This document shows positions 8,076-16,886 of a DNA stretch of 64,000 nucleotides, one piece after another (positions within the stretch are counted from its first letter, which is position 1; each line of letters starts with the position of its first letter). The notes beneath the pieces were generated by a model, which was not told the origin of the DNA, did not search any database, and saw only the letters and a list, made by a program, of their open reading frames with translations. The DNA is from AV40 sp963817335. Its GTDB lineage: Bacteria; Verrucomicrobiota; Verrucomicrobiia; Chthoniobacterales; UBA10450. A program made the position numbers and the translations under genes. Location of the stretch: assembly GCA_963817335.1 (NCBI GenBank), contig CAWFNX010000001.1, forward strand, positions 1,240,001 to 1,304,000. Reading direction: 5' to 3'.

Positions 8076-9693
8076 CCGAAACGGGTGAAGCGCCACTGTA
8101 AAATCTTCTCCTGACGAAGATGAAGACCAGCGCGATCGCAGTCACAACCGCGCAACCTTCGGCGAACCATTCGCCGTGCCTTGTGTAAAACGTAAGTTGG
8201 CCACCCTGGGGCACGCTGACTTCGCCGGTCAAAACGCCCTCAGTGAAAGTGTTGCCAGTGTCGTCTTGCAGGATTTGGGTTACGCGCCCGAACTCGTTGA
8301 CGAAACAAGTGACGCCGGTATTAGCGGCGCGCACCATTGGACGGCGATTTTCCACGCAACGAAAAACCGCGTTGGCCACATGCTGTTTCGATCCGGACGA
8401 CTGCAGAAACCAGCCGTCGTTTGTAACATCGACAAAAAGATTCGCGCCATTCAAAACGAACCGTCGGGCAAGATCGCCGACGGTATCCTCGAAACAGATC
8501 AACGGCGCGACCCGGGCGACATTGTTGGTGAGATCGAACACGGTGGGATCAGCGCCGGGCGTGAAATCTCCCGGGACCCACGTGCCCGCGACAGCGGCGA
8601 ACAATGGAAAAGACTTTCGCGCAGGAATGTATTCGCCGAACGGCACGAGGTGGATCTTGCGATAGACCTGCATTCGCTCGCCGCCGTTCGAGACAAGGAT
8701 AGCCGCGTTGAAATCGCTCGATTCTTCCAAATCGAGGGTGCCTAGAAGCAGATCCGTTTTCGAGGAGCTTGAGAGTTGCCTAACAAACTTATAACTGTCG
8801 GTGCTGGCATCCCGCACCGGATCGGGCGTGGAACTCTCGGGCCAGACCAGCAAGTCCGGCGGGGGGTTTGCCCGCAACGCCATCTCGCTCAATCGGGTGA
8901 GTCGCTCGAAAATTTCTCGCGTAAATTGTGGATCAAACTTTTGTAACTGCGGAATGCTCGCCTGGACCGCCGCGACCCGAAGCGATTTGGCCGGCTCTGG
9001 ACTTTGGGCGCGATGCAGTCCAAATGCGAACAACCCAACCATGCCGATCATCGTGAGAGTGAGATCGAAATGCGGGCGCATCCGATGGGTTCGCGCTTCG
9101 GCAAACAACCGAAATGGTGTCGTGACCGCGATGAAGTTTACGAAGACGAGGTCGAACGAGAGTCCGACAACTCCGGTGAATTCGGAAACCTGGATCAGCG
9201 GCCAGTTTTGATGGAGCGCGACCCCAAGACCATTCCATCCGAAACCGCTGAAGAGCCAGCCGCGGATCCATTCGTGGGTGACCCAGGCCGATGCGCCGAC
9301 AAACGCGATCAGCAAGTTGCGCCATGACGCCGTGAAGGTCGCCGGTTTCAAGAACCCAACGACCCAGGCCCAAAACGCAAAATGCATTGCCAGATAGATC
9401 GACAGCAGGAACGACAGGCCATGCAGGAAAAAGCTCTGATACAAATCGCCCAGCGCGCCGAGCCAGCTGAAAGTGCCGGTGAAAAAAACAATGCCGGCCA
9501 GATACCCAAGCAATAAATTCCGCAACCATCGGCGACGCGAGTTCTCGCCGGAAAACCAGACCGCCGCGATGAGCGGGGTCAGAGTAATCCAGCAAAGCCA
9601 GCTTTGATCAAAAGGCGGGAAACAAAGGATGCCGAGCATCCCGCTCGTGATGGCCGCGAGCCAGGGCCACAGGTTTTTCAGAGCGCGGAACAC
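8065..9693 (-). CDS. lnt: apolipoprotein N-acyltransferase
   Basis: Lnt transfers the third acyl chain from phospholipid to the N-terminal Cys of lipoproteins in the inner membrane. The 542-residue protein has about six N-terminal membrane helices, then a nitrilase-like domain. Its catalytic residues are visible: Glu in LLVWPESSTPD, Lys in YRKIHLVPFGEYIP and Cys in PLICFEDTVG. A final helix (VVTAIALVFIFV) closes the protein. Length is normal. The last codons and stop come from the mini-repeat at 8048. Lnt supports a gram-negative envelope with lipoproteins. Confidence 0.95.
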   Translation of the reverse strand: MFRALKNLWPWLAAITSGMLGILCFPPFDQSWLCWITLTPLIAAVWFSGENSRRRWLRNLLLGYLAGIVFFTGTFSWLGALGDLYQSFFLHGLSFLLSIYLAMHFAFWAWVVGFLKPATFTASWRNLLIAFVGASAWVTHEWIRGWLFSGFGWNGLGVALHQNWPLIQVSEFTGVVGLSFDLVFVNFIAVTTPFRLFAEARTHRMRPHFDLTLTMIGMVGLFAFGLHRAQSPEPAKSLRVAAVQASIPQLQKFDPQFTREIFERLTRLSEMALRANPPPDLLVWPESSTPDPVRDASTDSYKFVRQLSSSSKTDLLLGTLDLEESSDFNAAILVSNGGERMQVYRKIHLVPFGEYIPARKSFPLFAAVAGTWVPGDFTPGADPTVFDLTNNVARVAPLICFEDTVGDLARRFVLNGANLFVDVTNDGWFLQSSGSKQHVANAVFRCVENRRPMVRAANTGVTCFVNEFGRVTQILQDDTGNTFTEGVLTGEVSVPQGGQLTFYTRHGEWFAEGCAVVTAIALVFIFVRRRFYSGASPVSAGD

Positions 9694-9712
9694 GGGCCGC
9701 AGTCTAAAACGT

Positions 9713-9817
9713 CAAATCCCAAACCCCAAGTTCCAAGGAAACTCCAATTCCTAAGCTTTCAAGTGGTCTCGTTCCAAGCATCTTGCTTGGGATTTGGTGC
9801 CTGGGATTTGGGATTTG
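9713..9817. repeat. CAAATCCCA-type imperfect inverted repeat
   Basis: CAAATCCCAAACCCCAAG on the left faces CTTGGGATTTGG and GGGATTTGGGATTTG on the right. It occupies nearly all of the gap upstream of lnt. No open reading frame or promoter can be separated from the repeat. Confidence 0.65.
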
Positions 9818-9826
9818 CGCCGCGCG

Positions 9827-10138
9827 TCATCCGCGACGGCGTCGCCGTGGTTCGCGTTCGCGACGACGGCCGGGATGAATCGCGTCTTTCAGATCGCGGG
9901 CATAGGAAGCGTTCACCCGAAAGACTGACCGCTCGACGTCTTCCATTGTGCGGACGTTGACCTTGTCGGAGAGCACATAGCCCTGCGACATCAGCCCGGT
10001 CAATTCGTCCAAAAATTCGGCCTGTTCCATCTCGCCGATTTTCTCGACTAAAAGCTTGCCGTAGGTCGGCGTGCCGGAGAGTCCCAAGTTTTTCAACAGC
10101 GTAATTTCGCCGCCACTTAAATTAATCTCGCGGTGCAT
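9827..10138 (-). CDS. conserved-looking hypothetical protein with Arg-rich tail
   Basis: The protein has 103 residues. The start at 10138 has AAAGG about eight bases upstream. Residues 1-80 look like a compact helical fold (GEITLLKNLGLSGTPTYGKL, EFLDELTGLMSQGYVLSD), reminiscent of a winged-helix or stalk-like domain, but I do not recognise a family. The tail after HPGRR is almost pure Arg/Glu/Gly, a low-complexity basic end that may bind nucleic acid. It sits 39 bases downstream of the phosphosugar mutase and may share its transcript. Confidence 0.6.
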   Translation of the reverse strand: MHREINLSGGEITLLKNLGLSGTPTYGKLLVEKIGEMEQAEFLDELTGLMSQGYVLSDKVNVRTMEDVERSVFRVNASYARDLKDAIHPGRRREREPRRRRRG

Positions 10139-10177
10139 CGTAAAACCTTTGGCAATGACCGGACTCCTATCGAGCAG

Positions 10178-12148
10178 CTATCGCGCCACTCGATCATGGG
10201 CATCCTTTTCCAGCCATTTCCAAACCGTTTCGAGCTGCTGACTCACCTCGGATTTAATTTTCTGCAGCTGCTCGACGGTAAATTTCCCGCCTCCCGGCCG
10301 GCGCTGCGCGAAAATGTAATATTTGATCTTCGGTTCGGTCCCGGAGCCGCGCACCGCGATCCGCGTTTTGTCTTCCAATTCGAAGATCGACATCTTCTGT
10401 TTGGGAATCACATCGCCTTCGACGTCCCGGATCGTTTGCTTTTCAAAATCGGTAATGCCGGTAACGCGCGAACCGGCAATGTCGGTCGGTGGCTGGGTCG
10501 TGTAAGATTCAAGTAATCGCGCGATTTTATCGGCGCCTTCCGCGCCTTCGAAATAGATTGAGGCGTTTTTCTCATCGAAGTAACCGAGGCCGGCAAAAGC
10601 CTCATCGAGCAGTTGATCGACCGTTCGCCCTCGCGACTTCGCGTAGGCGGCCATTTCGCAAAACATGATCGCGCCGGCGTTGCCGTCTTTGTCACGAACG
10701 AAATCGGCCCCGCTGTAGCCATAACTTTCCTCGCTTCCGAAAACGTAAAACGAAGAATGCTTTAATCGCGCGGTTCGCGTTTCTTCCTCGGACATCTGCC
10801 GATACTTCTTTCGAATATCCGCCGGCAGCGCGTCTTCGTACTTTTCCAGCTTCGCGCCGAAGTATTTGAATCCGGTCAATGTTTCGACGCAGCGCACTCC
10901 AAAACTTTCCGGAATGACTTTTTGCATGTCGGTGGTGACAAAAGTTTTGATCGTCACCGCGCGCGAACGATTTTCCTCGGTCAGGATGCCGAGCTCGAAA
11001 AACTTCTTGAGCCGATAATAGGAAAGCAGCGAACCGATTTGATTTCCGGTGATCAGCTTCATTTCGCCGTTGGCGCTTCGAACTGCCACCCCGATGCGAT
11101 CGCAATCCGGATCAGTCGCAATGACAATGTCGGCGTTGGTTCTCCTGGCCAGCTCGATCCCGAGGGTGAGTGCTTCGGCATTTTCCGGGTTCGGGGATTT
11201 CACCGTCGAAAATCGGGGATCGGGTTTTTCCTGTTCGCCGACGATTTCGAAATTAAACCCGAGTCGCTTGAACATTGGCCTGAGGGTGATGGCACCCGTC
11301 CCGTGCAACGGAGTAAAAACAACGCGGAGCGACTTGGCCTCGCCTAAAACGCTCCGATCGACAACGATCGTGTCGAGTCGCTGCATGTAAGCTTCGTCAA
11401 TGTCGACGCCGAGGGTTTTGATTTCGCCTTGTTTATCGTGCGCGAGTGGTTCGTAGGCTTCGCTGTTAATCGAGTTTACTTTTTCGATGATGCCGCTCGC
11501 ATGCGGATCGATCACCTGCGCGCCGTCGGCGAAATAGACTTTGTAGCCGTTATCGTGGGGCGGATTGTGACTCGCGGTGATCACGATTCCAGCCGTCGCG
11601 TTCAAATGGCGGACCGCAAAGGACAGCTCCGGGGTCGAGCGTGGACCGTCGAACACGAACGCATCGCAACCGTTCTCGGCGGCGACCTTGGCCGCGAGCG
11701 AAGTGAATTCCTTCGAAAAGAATCGAGTGTCGTGCGCGATGACGATCTTCGGACGCGTTGCGAACCCATTCTTTGCGTGCCACTCCTTGGTGTATGCGAT
11801 CAAACCCTGGGTTGCGCGGTTGACGTTCGCGAAATTCATCGCGTTCGTGCCGACACAGGGGAACTGAGGACGATCGTCAGGCCGAGCACTGCCGCGCTCC
11901 GCGTTGGTTACGATTTTACCAATCGTCCGGCCCCGCAATCCGCCGGTGCCGAACTCAAGCGTCTTGTAAAACCGATCGTTCAGCTCCGACCACTGTTCGC
12001 CTCCGACGAGTTCATCGACGACACGCGCATAGAGATCGGAATTCGCGTTTGCGAGCAGCGCGCGAATGTTCCTGGCGGCTGATTCCAGCAAACGTTTGCC
12101 CTCAACGGCGTATTCGATCTTCGCTCCGATGTCGGCCTGGGTGCCCAT
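10178..12148 (-). CDS. phosphoglucomutase/phosphomannomutase family protein
   Basis: The 656-residue protein is an alpha-D-phosphohexomutase that interconverts sugar 1- and 6-phosphates through a phosphoserine. Visible motifs are the active-site loop TASHNPPHDNGYKVY, the metal loop ATDPDCDRIGVAV, the sugar-recognition FGSEESYG and the phosphate-binding RGSGTEPKIKYY. Metal and catalytic residues are intact. Its length and the early GGLRG segment fit the PgcA-like group better than the short GlmM group. The substrate cannot be fixed from sequence alone. It is transcribed away from sucC, with 62 bases between the divergent starts. Confidence 0.92.
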   Translation of the reverse strand: MGTQADIGAKIEYAVEGKRLLESAARNIRALLANANSDLYARVVDELVGGEQWSELNDRFYKTLEFGTGGLRGRTIGKIVTNAERGSARPDDRPQFPCVGTNAMNFANVNRATQGLIAYTKEWHAKNGFATRPKIVIAHDTRFFSKEFTSLAAKVAAENGCDAFVFDGPRSTPELSFAVRHLNATAGIVITASHNPPHDNGYKVYFADGAQVIDPHASGIIEKVNSINSEAYEPLAHDKQGEIKTLGVDIDEAYMQRLDTIVVDRSVLGEAKSLRVVFTPLHGTGAITLRPMFKRLGFNFEIVGEQEKPDPRFSTVKSPNPENAEALTLGIELARRTNADIVIATDPDCDRIGVAVRSANGEMKLITGNQIGSLLSYYRLKKFFELGILTEENRSRAVTIKTFVTTDMQKVIPESFGVRCVETLTGFKYFGAKLEKYEDALPADIRKKYRQMSEEETRTARLKHSSFYVFGSEESYGYSGADFVRDKDGNAGAIMFCEMAAYAKSRGRTVDQLLDEAFAGLGYFDEKNASIYFEGAEGADKIARLLESYTTQPPTDIAGSRVTGITDFEKQTIRDVEGDVIPKQKMSIFELEDKTRIAVRGSGTEPKIKYYIFAQRRPGGGKFTVEQLQKIKSEVSQQLETVWKWLEKDAHDRVAR

Positions 12149-12210
12149 CGAACCGAATTTCGATTGCGGGAAGCGGGTTTCAAGGCTTAATCCATTGCGC
12201 CCACAACGCG

Positions 12211-13398
12211 ATGAACATTCACGAATATCAGGCGAAAGAACTTCTCGAAAAATTCGGCGTCGCCACCACCCGCGGAAAAGTCGCCTCGACTCCGGATGAG
12301 GCCGACAAAATCGCCGGTGAGCTCGGAACTGGCGACCTCGTGGTGAAAGCCCAGGTCCATGCCGGGGGACGCGGGAAGGGGACGTTCAACAATGGATTCA
12401 AGGGCGGTGTGCACGTCGTAAAATCGGCGAAGGAAGCGCGAGAAGTTGCGGAAAAGATGCTCGGACAAACTTTGGTCACCCATCAAACCGGGCCCGCTGG
12501 ACGAGTCGTGAATAAGGTTTTGGTAGCAGAATCGGCCGACATCGCGCGGGAGATTTATTTTGCCATCCTGTTAGATCGCGCCACCGCCGCACCCCTCGTT
12601 GTCGCCAGCACCGAAGGCGGCGTTGAGATTGAAACCGTCGCGGCGAAGTCGCCGGCGAAAATTATTCGTGAGCCGATCGATCCGCTCGCCGGGTTGCAGC
12701 CGTTTCAAACTCGGAAACTTGCCGAGCAGCTTGGATTCGAACATTCGCAAACCAAAGCCGCGACCAAGTTGTTTGACGGATTGTATCGAACATTCATCGG
12801 CTGCGATTGCTCGATGGTGGAAATTAATCCGCTGGTGGTGACAAAGAAGAACGAGGTCCTCGCCCTCGACGCCAAGTTTAATTTTGACGACAACGCATTG
12901 TATCGGCATCCCGAAATCGCCGCCATGCGCGACACGGCGGAGGAAGATCCGCGCGAAGTCGAAGCTTCAAAGCACGAACTGAATTACATCGGCCTCGACG
13001 GCAACATTGCGTGTCTGGTGAACGGCGCCGGTCTCGCCATGGCAACGATGGATATCATCAAGTTTTACGGAGGCAATCCGGCGAACTTTCTCGACGTCGG
13101 CGGCAGCGCAACGGAAGAGCAGGTTACCGAAGCTTTCAAGATCCTGATCGCGGACAAAAATGTGAAAGCGATCCTGGTGAATATTTTCGGCGGGATCATG
13201 AAGGTCGACGTGATCGCCAACGGAATCATCAACGCTGCAAGAACGGTACATCTTTCCGTTCCTCTGGTCGTTCGTCTCGAAGGAACGAATGTCGAAAAAG
13301 GAAAGCAGCTCCTCAAAGAGAGCGGCGTCACATTGATCACTGCGGACGATCTCGGTGACGCCGCGCAGAAAGCAGTCGCCGCGGCAAAGGGCAAATGA
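12211..13398 (+). CDS. sucC: succinate-CoA ligase, beta subunit
   Basis: The 395-residue subunit carries the ATP-grasp nucleotide site and half of the active site of succinyl-CoA synthetase, a TCA-cycle enzyme. It starts MNIHEYQAKELLEKFGV, typical of SucC, and has VHAGGRGKG, EINPLVV, FLDVGG and NIFGGIMKVDVIA. The ATG at 12211 is chosen over an upstream in-frame extension that overlaps the divergent mutase. The stop overlaps the next ATG (ATGA). The alpha subunit lies almost 2 kb downstream after three other genes. Confidence 0.96.
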   Translation: MNIHEYQAKELLEKFGVATTRGKVASTPDEADKIAGELGTGDLVVKAQVHAGGRGKGTFNNGFKGGVHVVKSAKEAREVAEKMLGQTLVTHQTGPAGRVVNKVLVAESADIAREIYFAILLDRATAAPLVVASTEGGVEIETVAAKSPAKIIREPIDPLAGLQPFQTRKLAEQLGFEHSQTKAATKLFDGLYRTFIGCDCSMVEINPLVVTKKNEVLALDAKFNFDDNALYRHPEIAAMRDTAEEDPREVEASKHELNYIGLDGNIACLVNGAGLAMATMDIIKFYGGNPANFLDVGGSATEEQVTEAFKILIADKNVKAILVNIFGGIMKVDVIANGIINAARTVHLSVPLVVRLEGTNVEKGKQLLKESGVTLITADDLGDAAQKAVAAAKGK

Positions 13399-14477
13399 GT
13401 TTGAGATCGACAATCAGCGTCGCGCTGACCGTCGCCGCGCTCGCGCGAGCGGATGAACTCCCGCGCAAAGTAAAGACTGCGCGGGAAAGTTATTCCGGTG
13501 TCGATGTGATTTACGATTCCGTGATGGCACCGGATGGAAAACGGTTGCGCACGATCATTACAAAACCGCGCGAGGCAAAAGGAAGGCTGCCTGTCATTTT
13601 TGTGGTCGGGTGGTTGAGCTGCGATTCGGTGGAAGCGCCTACCGATACCAAGGACGAGAGCGGTTTGGTATTTCGGGGTCTTTCCCAAATGCCGGGAATC
13701 GTTTTGTTTCGAGTCGACAAACAAGGCGTCGGCGACAGCGAAGGAGTTTGCGCGGAAAACGATTTCGACAGTGAGCTCGCGGGTTATCGCGCAGCGTTTC
13801 GGGCGTTGAAGAACTATGACTTCATTGACTCGAACAGTGTTTACATCCTCGGTATCAGCAATGGCGGAGGATTCGCGCCGATCGTTCCGGAGCCCGACGC
13901 CGAACAAGAACAGGTGCGCGGTTACATTTCGGTTGGCGGCTGGGTTAAGACGTGGTTCGAGCACATGCTCGAGATCGAACGGCGGCGCTTCGCTCTGACG
14001 GGAAAAACTCCCGGTGAAGTGAACGACCGGATGAAAAACGCGGCCGGGCTTTATCACGAATGGTTAATTAAAGGCCGCTCGATTGACGACATTTTGAAAG
14101 AACAGCCGTCGCTCGCGGACCTATGGCCGGAAGGAAAAGATCACGCCCATCTTTACGGTCGACCCCTTGCCTTTTACGAACAGTTACAGAAACTAAATCT
14201 GGCCGACGCGTGGTCGCGCGTGAAAGTGCCGACCTACGTTCTGCGCGGCGCGTTCGACTGGATCATGACTCGGGGAGATTCGGAGTTGATCGCGCAATAT
14301 GTAAATAGAAACGGTGACCTCGCGACGTTCTACGAAATCCCGGACACCGGTCACACGTTTCAACATTATTTGAGCCTGGCCGACGCATTCAAAGGTAAGA
14401 GCGCGCCGTTTGATCCGAAAACGATCGGACTTTTAACAGACTGGCTGCGGAACAAGGCAATCACCCATGAAGATTAA
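13395..14477 (+). CDS. exported alpha/beta hydrolase
   Basis: The 360-residue protein has a short hydrophobic leader (TISVALTVAALARA) and an alpha/beta-hydrolase core. The likely nucleophile is Ser in ILGISNGGG, where the usual elbow is GxSxG. The Asp may be in LRGAFDWIMT and the His in DTGHTFQHY. The segment FRVDKQGVGDSEG corresponds to the family's strand before the oxyanion region. Substrate is unknown: an esterase or peptidase of the S9/dienelactone-hydrolase type is possible. It overlaps sucC by ATGA and so is translationally coupled to a TCA-cycle gene. Confidence 0.8.
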   Translation: MSLRSTISVALTVAALARADELPRKVKTARESYSGVDVIYDSVMAPDGKRLRTIITKPREAKGRLPVIFVVGWLSCDSVEAPTDTKDESGLVFRGLSQMPGIVLFRVDKQGVGDSEGVCAENDFDSELAGYRAAFRALKNYDFIDSNSVYILGISNGGGFAPIVPEPDAEQEQVRGYISVGGWVKTWFEHMLEIERRRFALTGKTPGEVNDRMKNAAGLYHEWLIKGRSIDDILKEQPSLADLWPEGKDHAHLYGRPLAFYEQLQKLNLADAWSRVKVPTYVLRGAFDWIMTRGDSELIAQYVNRNGDLATFYEIPDTGHTFQHYLSLADAFKGKSAPFDPKTIGLLTDWLRNKAITHED

Positions 14478-14823
14478 CAATATCGCATTTGTCGGAATTC
14501 CGGTTACGGACATCAACCGGGCGCGCAAGTTTTACGAGGGTGTGCTCGGGCTCAAGCCGTCAGGTGAATTCGGCAAAGGTGTCTGGATTGAATACGACAT
14601 TGGCGTCGGCACCCTCGCGATTGGAAGCGTGGGCGATCAATGGAAACCGTCACCAGATGGAACGAGCGTCGCGCTCGAAGTCGATGATTTCGAGAGCGCA
14701 ATCAAGAATTTCAAGCAAGCAAACGTTTCTTTCGATACTGAACACGTCGAGAGTCCGGTTTGCCGCATGGCGGTGATCCAGGACCCTGACGGCAACAAAA
14801 TCATAATCCACAAACTAAAATGA
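14467..14823 (+). CDS. VOC-family protein (glyoxalase/bleomycin-resistance fold)
   Basis: The 118-residue protein is a single-domain VOC protein. It has the N-terminal FVGIPVTDINRARKFYE and C-terminal QDPDGNKIIIHK signatures that frame the metal-binding fold. It overlaps the hydrolase upstream by 11 bases and the next gene by ATGA. The following gene is a clear paralogue, so the pair arose by tandem duplication. VOC enzymes act on diverse small molecules (lactoylglutathione, catechols, drugs), and nothing here fixes the substrate. Confidence 0.88.
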   Translation: MKINNIAFVGIPVTDINRARKFYEGVLGLKPSGEFGKGVWIEYDIGVGTLAIGSVGDQWKPSPDGTSVALEVDDFESAIKNFKQANVSFDTEHVESPVCRMAVIQDPDGNKIIIHKLK

Positions 14824-15182
14824 TCACAAACGAAGTCGCATTCATCGCTATCGCGGTTTCCGATAAGGAACGCGCGCGAAAATTTTATCAGGAAACGCTC
14901 GAGCTGAAACCCGCCTCCACCGGGATGGATGGCGCGTGGGTCGAGTATGAATTGGGCCCAACCACGATTGGAGTGGGTTGTCATCCTGCTTGGAAACCGT
15001 CGCGTGATGGCACAACCGTCGCGTTCGAAGTGCAGAACATCGACGACGCGATTAAGAAATTGAAAGAGCGCGGTGTCGCGTTTGATATGGACAAAACCGA
15101 AACGCCGGTTTGCTTCATGGCGCAGTTCCGCGATCCGGACGGAAACAAACTCGTCGTGCATCAGAGAAAAAAGAAAGATTGA
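14820..15182 (+). CDS. VOC-family protein, tandem paralogue
   Basis: The 120-residue protein repeats the architecture of its upstream neighbour: FIAIAVSDKERARKFYQ near the N-terminus, then WKPSRDGTTVAFEV and FRDPDGNKLVVHQ. The two could form a heterodimer, which would rebuild the two-domain glyoxalase fold; this is inference from pairing. The ATGA overlap predicts coupled translation. A perfect-stem mini-repeat separates it from sucD. Confidence 0.88.
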   Translation: MITNEVAFIAIAVSDKERARKFYQETLELKPASTGMDGAWVEYELGPTTIGVGCHPAWKPSRDGTTVAFEVQNIDDAIKKLKERGVAFDMDKTETPVCFMAQFRDPDGNKLVVHQRKKKD

Positions 15183-15190
15183 ATTTTAAA

Positions 15191-15243
15191 GCCAGGAAAC
15201 CAGGAATGATTTCTAATTTTTACTTCATGGCTTCCTGGTTTCC
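15191..15243. repeat. GGAAACCAGGAA hairpin
   Basis: GGAAACCAGGAA (15195-15206) is perfectly complementary to TTCCTGGTTTCC (15232-15243), with an AT-rich loop. It is the only sequence between the second VOC gene and sucD. It could act as a terminator-like or mRNA-stabilising hairpin. Confidence 0.65.
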
Positions 15244-15251
15244 GAATTCTT

Positions 15252-16127
15252 ATGTCTGTACTCGTCGATAAAAACACGCGGTTGTTGGTCCAGGGAATTA
15301 CCGGCAGCGCCGGCGCATTTCACACCCGGCAGTGCGCCGAGTACGGCACCAACGTCGTGGCCGGAGTCACGCCGGGAAAAGGCGGGCAAATGTTCGACGA
15401 AAAAATTCCCGTGTTCGACACGGTCTGGGAAGCGAAACAGAAAACGCATTGCAACGTCTCGATGATTTTCGTGCCGGCAGCGTTCGCGGCCGATTCCATT
15501 CTCGAAGCGGTCAACGCCGATCTCGATCTGGTCGTTTGCATAACCGAAGGAATTCCGGTGATGGACATGATGCGGGTGAAAGCGATGATGCGCGATAAAC
15601 GCACCCGGCTGATCGGACCGAATTGCCCGGGAATCATCACGCCCGGCGCTTGCAAGATCGGCATCATGCCCGGTTACATTCACAAACCGGGAAACGTCGG
15701 CGTGATTTCGCGCTCGGGCACTCTCACTTACGAAGCAGTCTGGCAATTAACGACGCGCGGTTACGGTCAATCGACCTGTATCGGAATCGGCGGCGATCCG
15801 ATCAATGGCATGTCGCACCTCGATGCGGTCCAGCTTTTTGAATCGGATCCGGACACTGAAGCCATGATCTTGATCGGCGAGATCGGCGGTTCGGCGGAAG
15901 AAGAAGCGGCCGAATGGATCAAGCACCGCGGCAAAAAACCGGTCGCCGCGTTCATCGCCGGAATGACCGCGCCGCCAGGCAGACGGATGGGTCACGCCGG
16001 GGCGATCGTTTCCGGCGGGAAAGGGACCGCTGCTGGAAAAATCGAAGCGATGAAAGCTGCCGGCATCGCCGTCGCCGAAACCCCGGCAACGATTGCGGAC
16101 ACGCTGATCGCGCGGATTAAAAAATAA
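15252..16127 (+). CDS. sucD: succinate-CoA ligase, alpha subunit
   Basis: SucD (291 residues) binds CoA and carries the phosphohistidine. It has the start MSVLVDKNTRLLVQGITG, the CoA-binding region GVTPGKGG, LIGPNCPGIITPG, VISRSGTLTYE and the phosphorylated His in MGHAGAIVSGG. Length is typical. It must pair with SucC at 12211, although three unrelated genes and a hairpin now separate them. Confidence 0.96.
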   Translation: MSVLVDKNTRLLVQGITGSAGAFHTRQCAEYGTNVVAGVTPGKGGQMFDEKIPVFDTVWEAKQKTHCNVSMIFVPAAFAADSILEAVNADLDLVVCITEGIPVMDMMRVKAMMRDKRTRLIGPNCPGIITPGACKIGIMPGYIHKPGNVGVISRSGTLTYEAVWQLTTRGYGQSTCIGIGGDPINGMSHLDAVQLFESDPDTEAMILIGEIGGSAEEEAAEWIKHRGKKPVAAFIAGMTAPPGRRMGHAGAIVSGGKGTAAGKIEAMKAAGIAVAETPATIADTLIARIKK

Positions 16128-16248
16128 TTCGTCCCGTCGCAGATTCTTGCCCAGTTCGACGCAGAGTTTCTTCATGACCCTCTAACGACGGCCAGGCGGA
16201 AAGTTCTTCTAAAGAAATACCGTATGGAGTATAATAATTGTCGTGGGT

Positions 16249-16833
16249 ATGGGTAATCGTAATTTGCGGAGCTTTCGAGCATTACCAGCGCCAACCGTTT
16301 TTGGCCTGATTACATTTTTTTGGTCTCTCACCATTTGCGGCCAGGATGTGGCAACTCCCCCCACCGACGATCCGGTCAGAACTTTCAACGGCCTTGACGA
16401 ATTTGCCGCAGTGCAGTTCGGGACGTCGCTTCGCGCTGATAGCGTGCTCCGCGGTGGCGCGATTGTCCAACCGCCACCAGCCTCTGCGTGGATTAGCGGC
16501 GATTATGGAGAGGACAAAGGTCGGAACTATTTGGAAGCAGGAATTAGCACGGCATTCCTCTTGCGCAAAAATTCTCGCTGTCCGCTGATGGTCACAATTC
16601 CGGTAAGCACGGCGATGGGAGATGAGGAGTATTTTCTTGGTCCGCGATTCGCCTACGTCTCCAGTGGAGTGAATATTCGGATACCCCTTTCATTTATCCC
16701 GAGTCGGTACGGCAAGTGGACCGCCGGCAGCAATGCTGAGTTTTGCTATTTTGGGACAGCCACGGCTGAGCTTGCCCGTTCCATCGGCCTGCAGCTACCG
16801 AAGATTACAGCGGTGTTCAGTATCGAATACTGA
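16249..16833 (+). CDS. exported protein of unknown function
   Basis: The protein has 194 residues from the ATG at 16249 (a GTG lies two codons earlier). A hydrophobic leader (VFGLITFFWSLTICG) is followed by a mature part rich in beta-strand-like alternation (YLEAGISTAFLLRK, YFLGPRFAYVSSGVNIRIP). It ends in VFSIEY, with an aromatic last residue as in outer-membrane barrels. An outer-membrane or periplasmic beta protein is likely but unproven. TATAAT at 16230-16235 could be a -10 element, but no good -35 box is visible and it lies very close to the start codon. Confidence 0.6.
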   Translation: MGNRNLRSFRALPAPTVFGLITFFWSLTICGQDVATPPTDDPVRTFNGLDEFAAVQFGTSLRADSVLRGGAIVQPPPASAWISGDYGEDKGRNYLEAGISTAFLLRKNSRCPLMVTIPVSTAMGDEEYFLGPRFAYVSSGVNIRIPLSFIPSRYGKWTAGSNAEFCYFGTATAELARSIGLQLPKITAVFSIEY

Positions 16834-16886
16834 GTATTATTTCAATCGCGGCACTGCGGTGCGTCAACGAAAGAAAGAAACCGCAA

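Noticed and set aside
11429..12082. 217-codon frame antisense to the phosphosugar mutase
   Set aside because: The mutase motifs on the minus strand are unambiguous; the antisense frame has no ribosome site or domain.
13065..14057. 330-codon open frame antisense to sucC and the alpha/beta hydrolase
   Set aside because: It is a mirror of strong coding frames in GC-rich DNA, has no recognisable domain and crosses two real genes.
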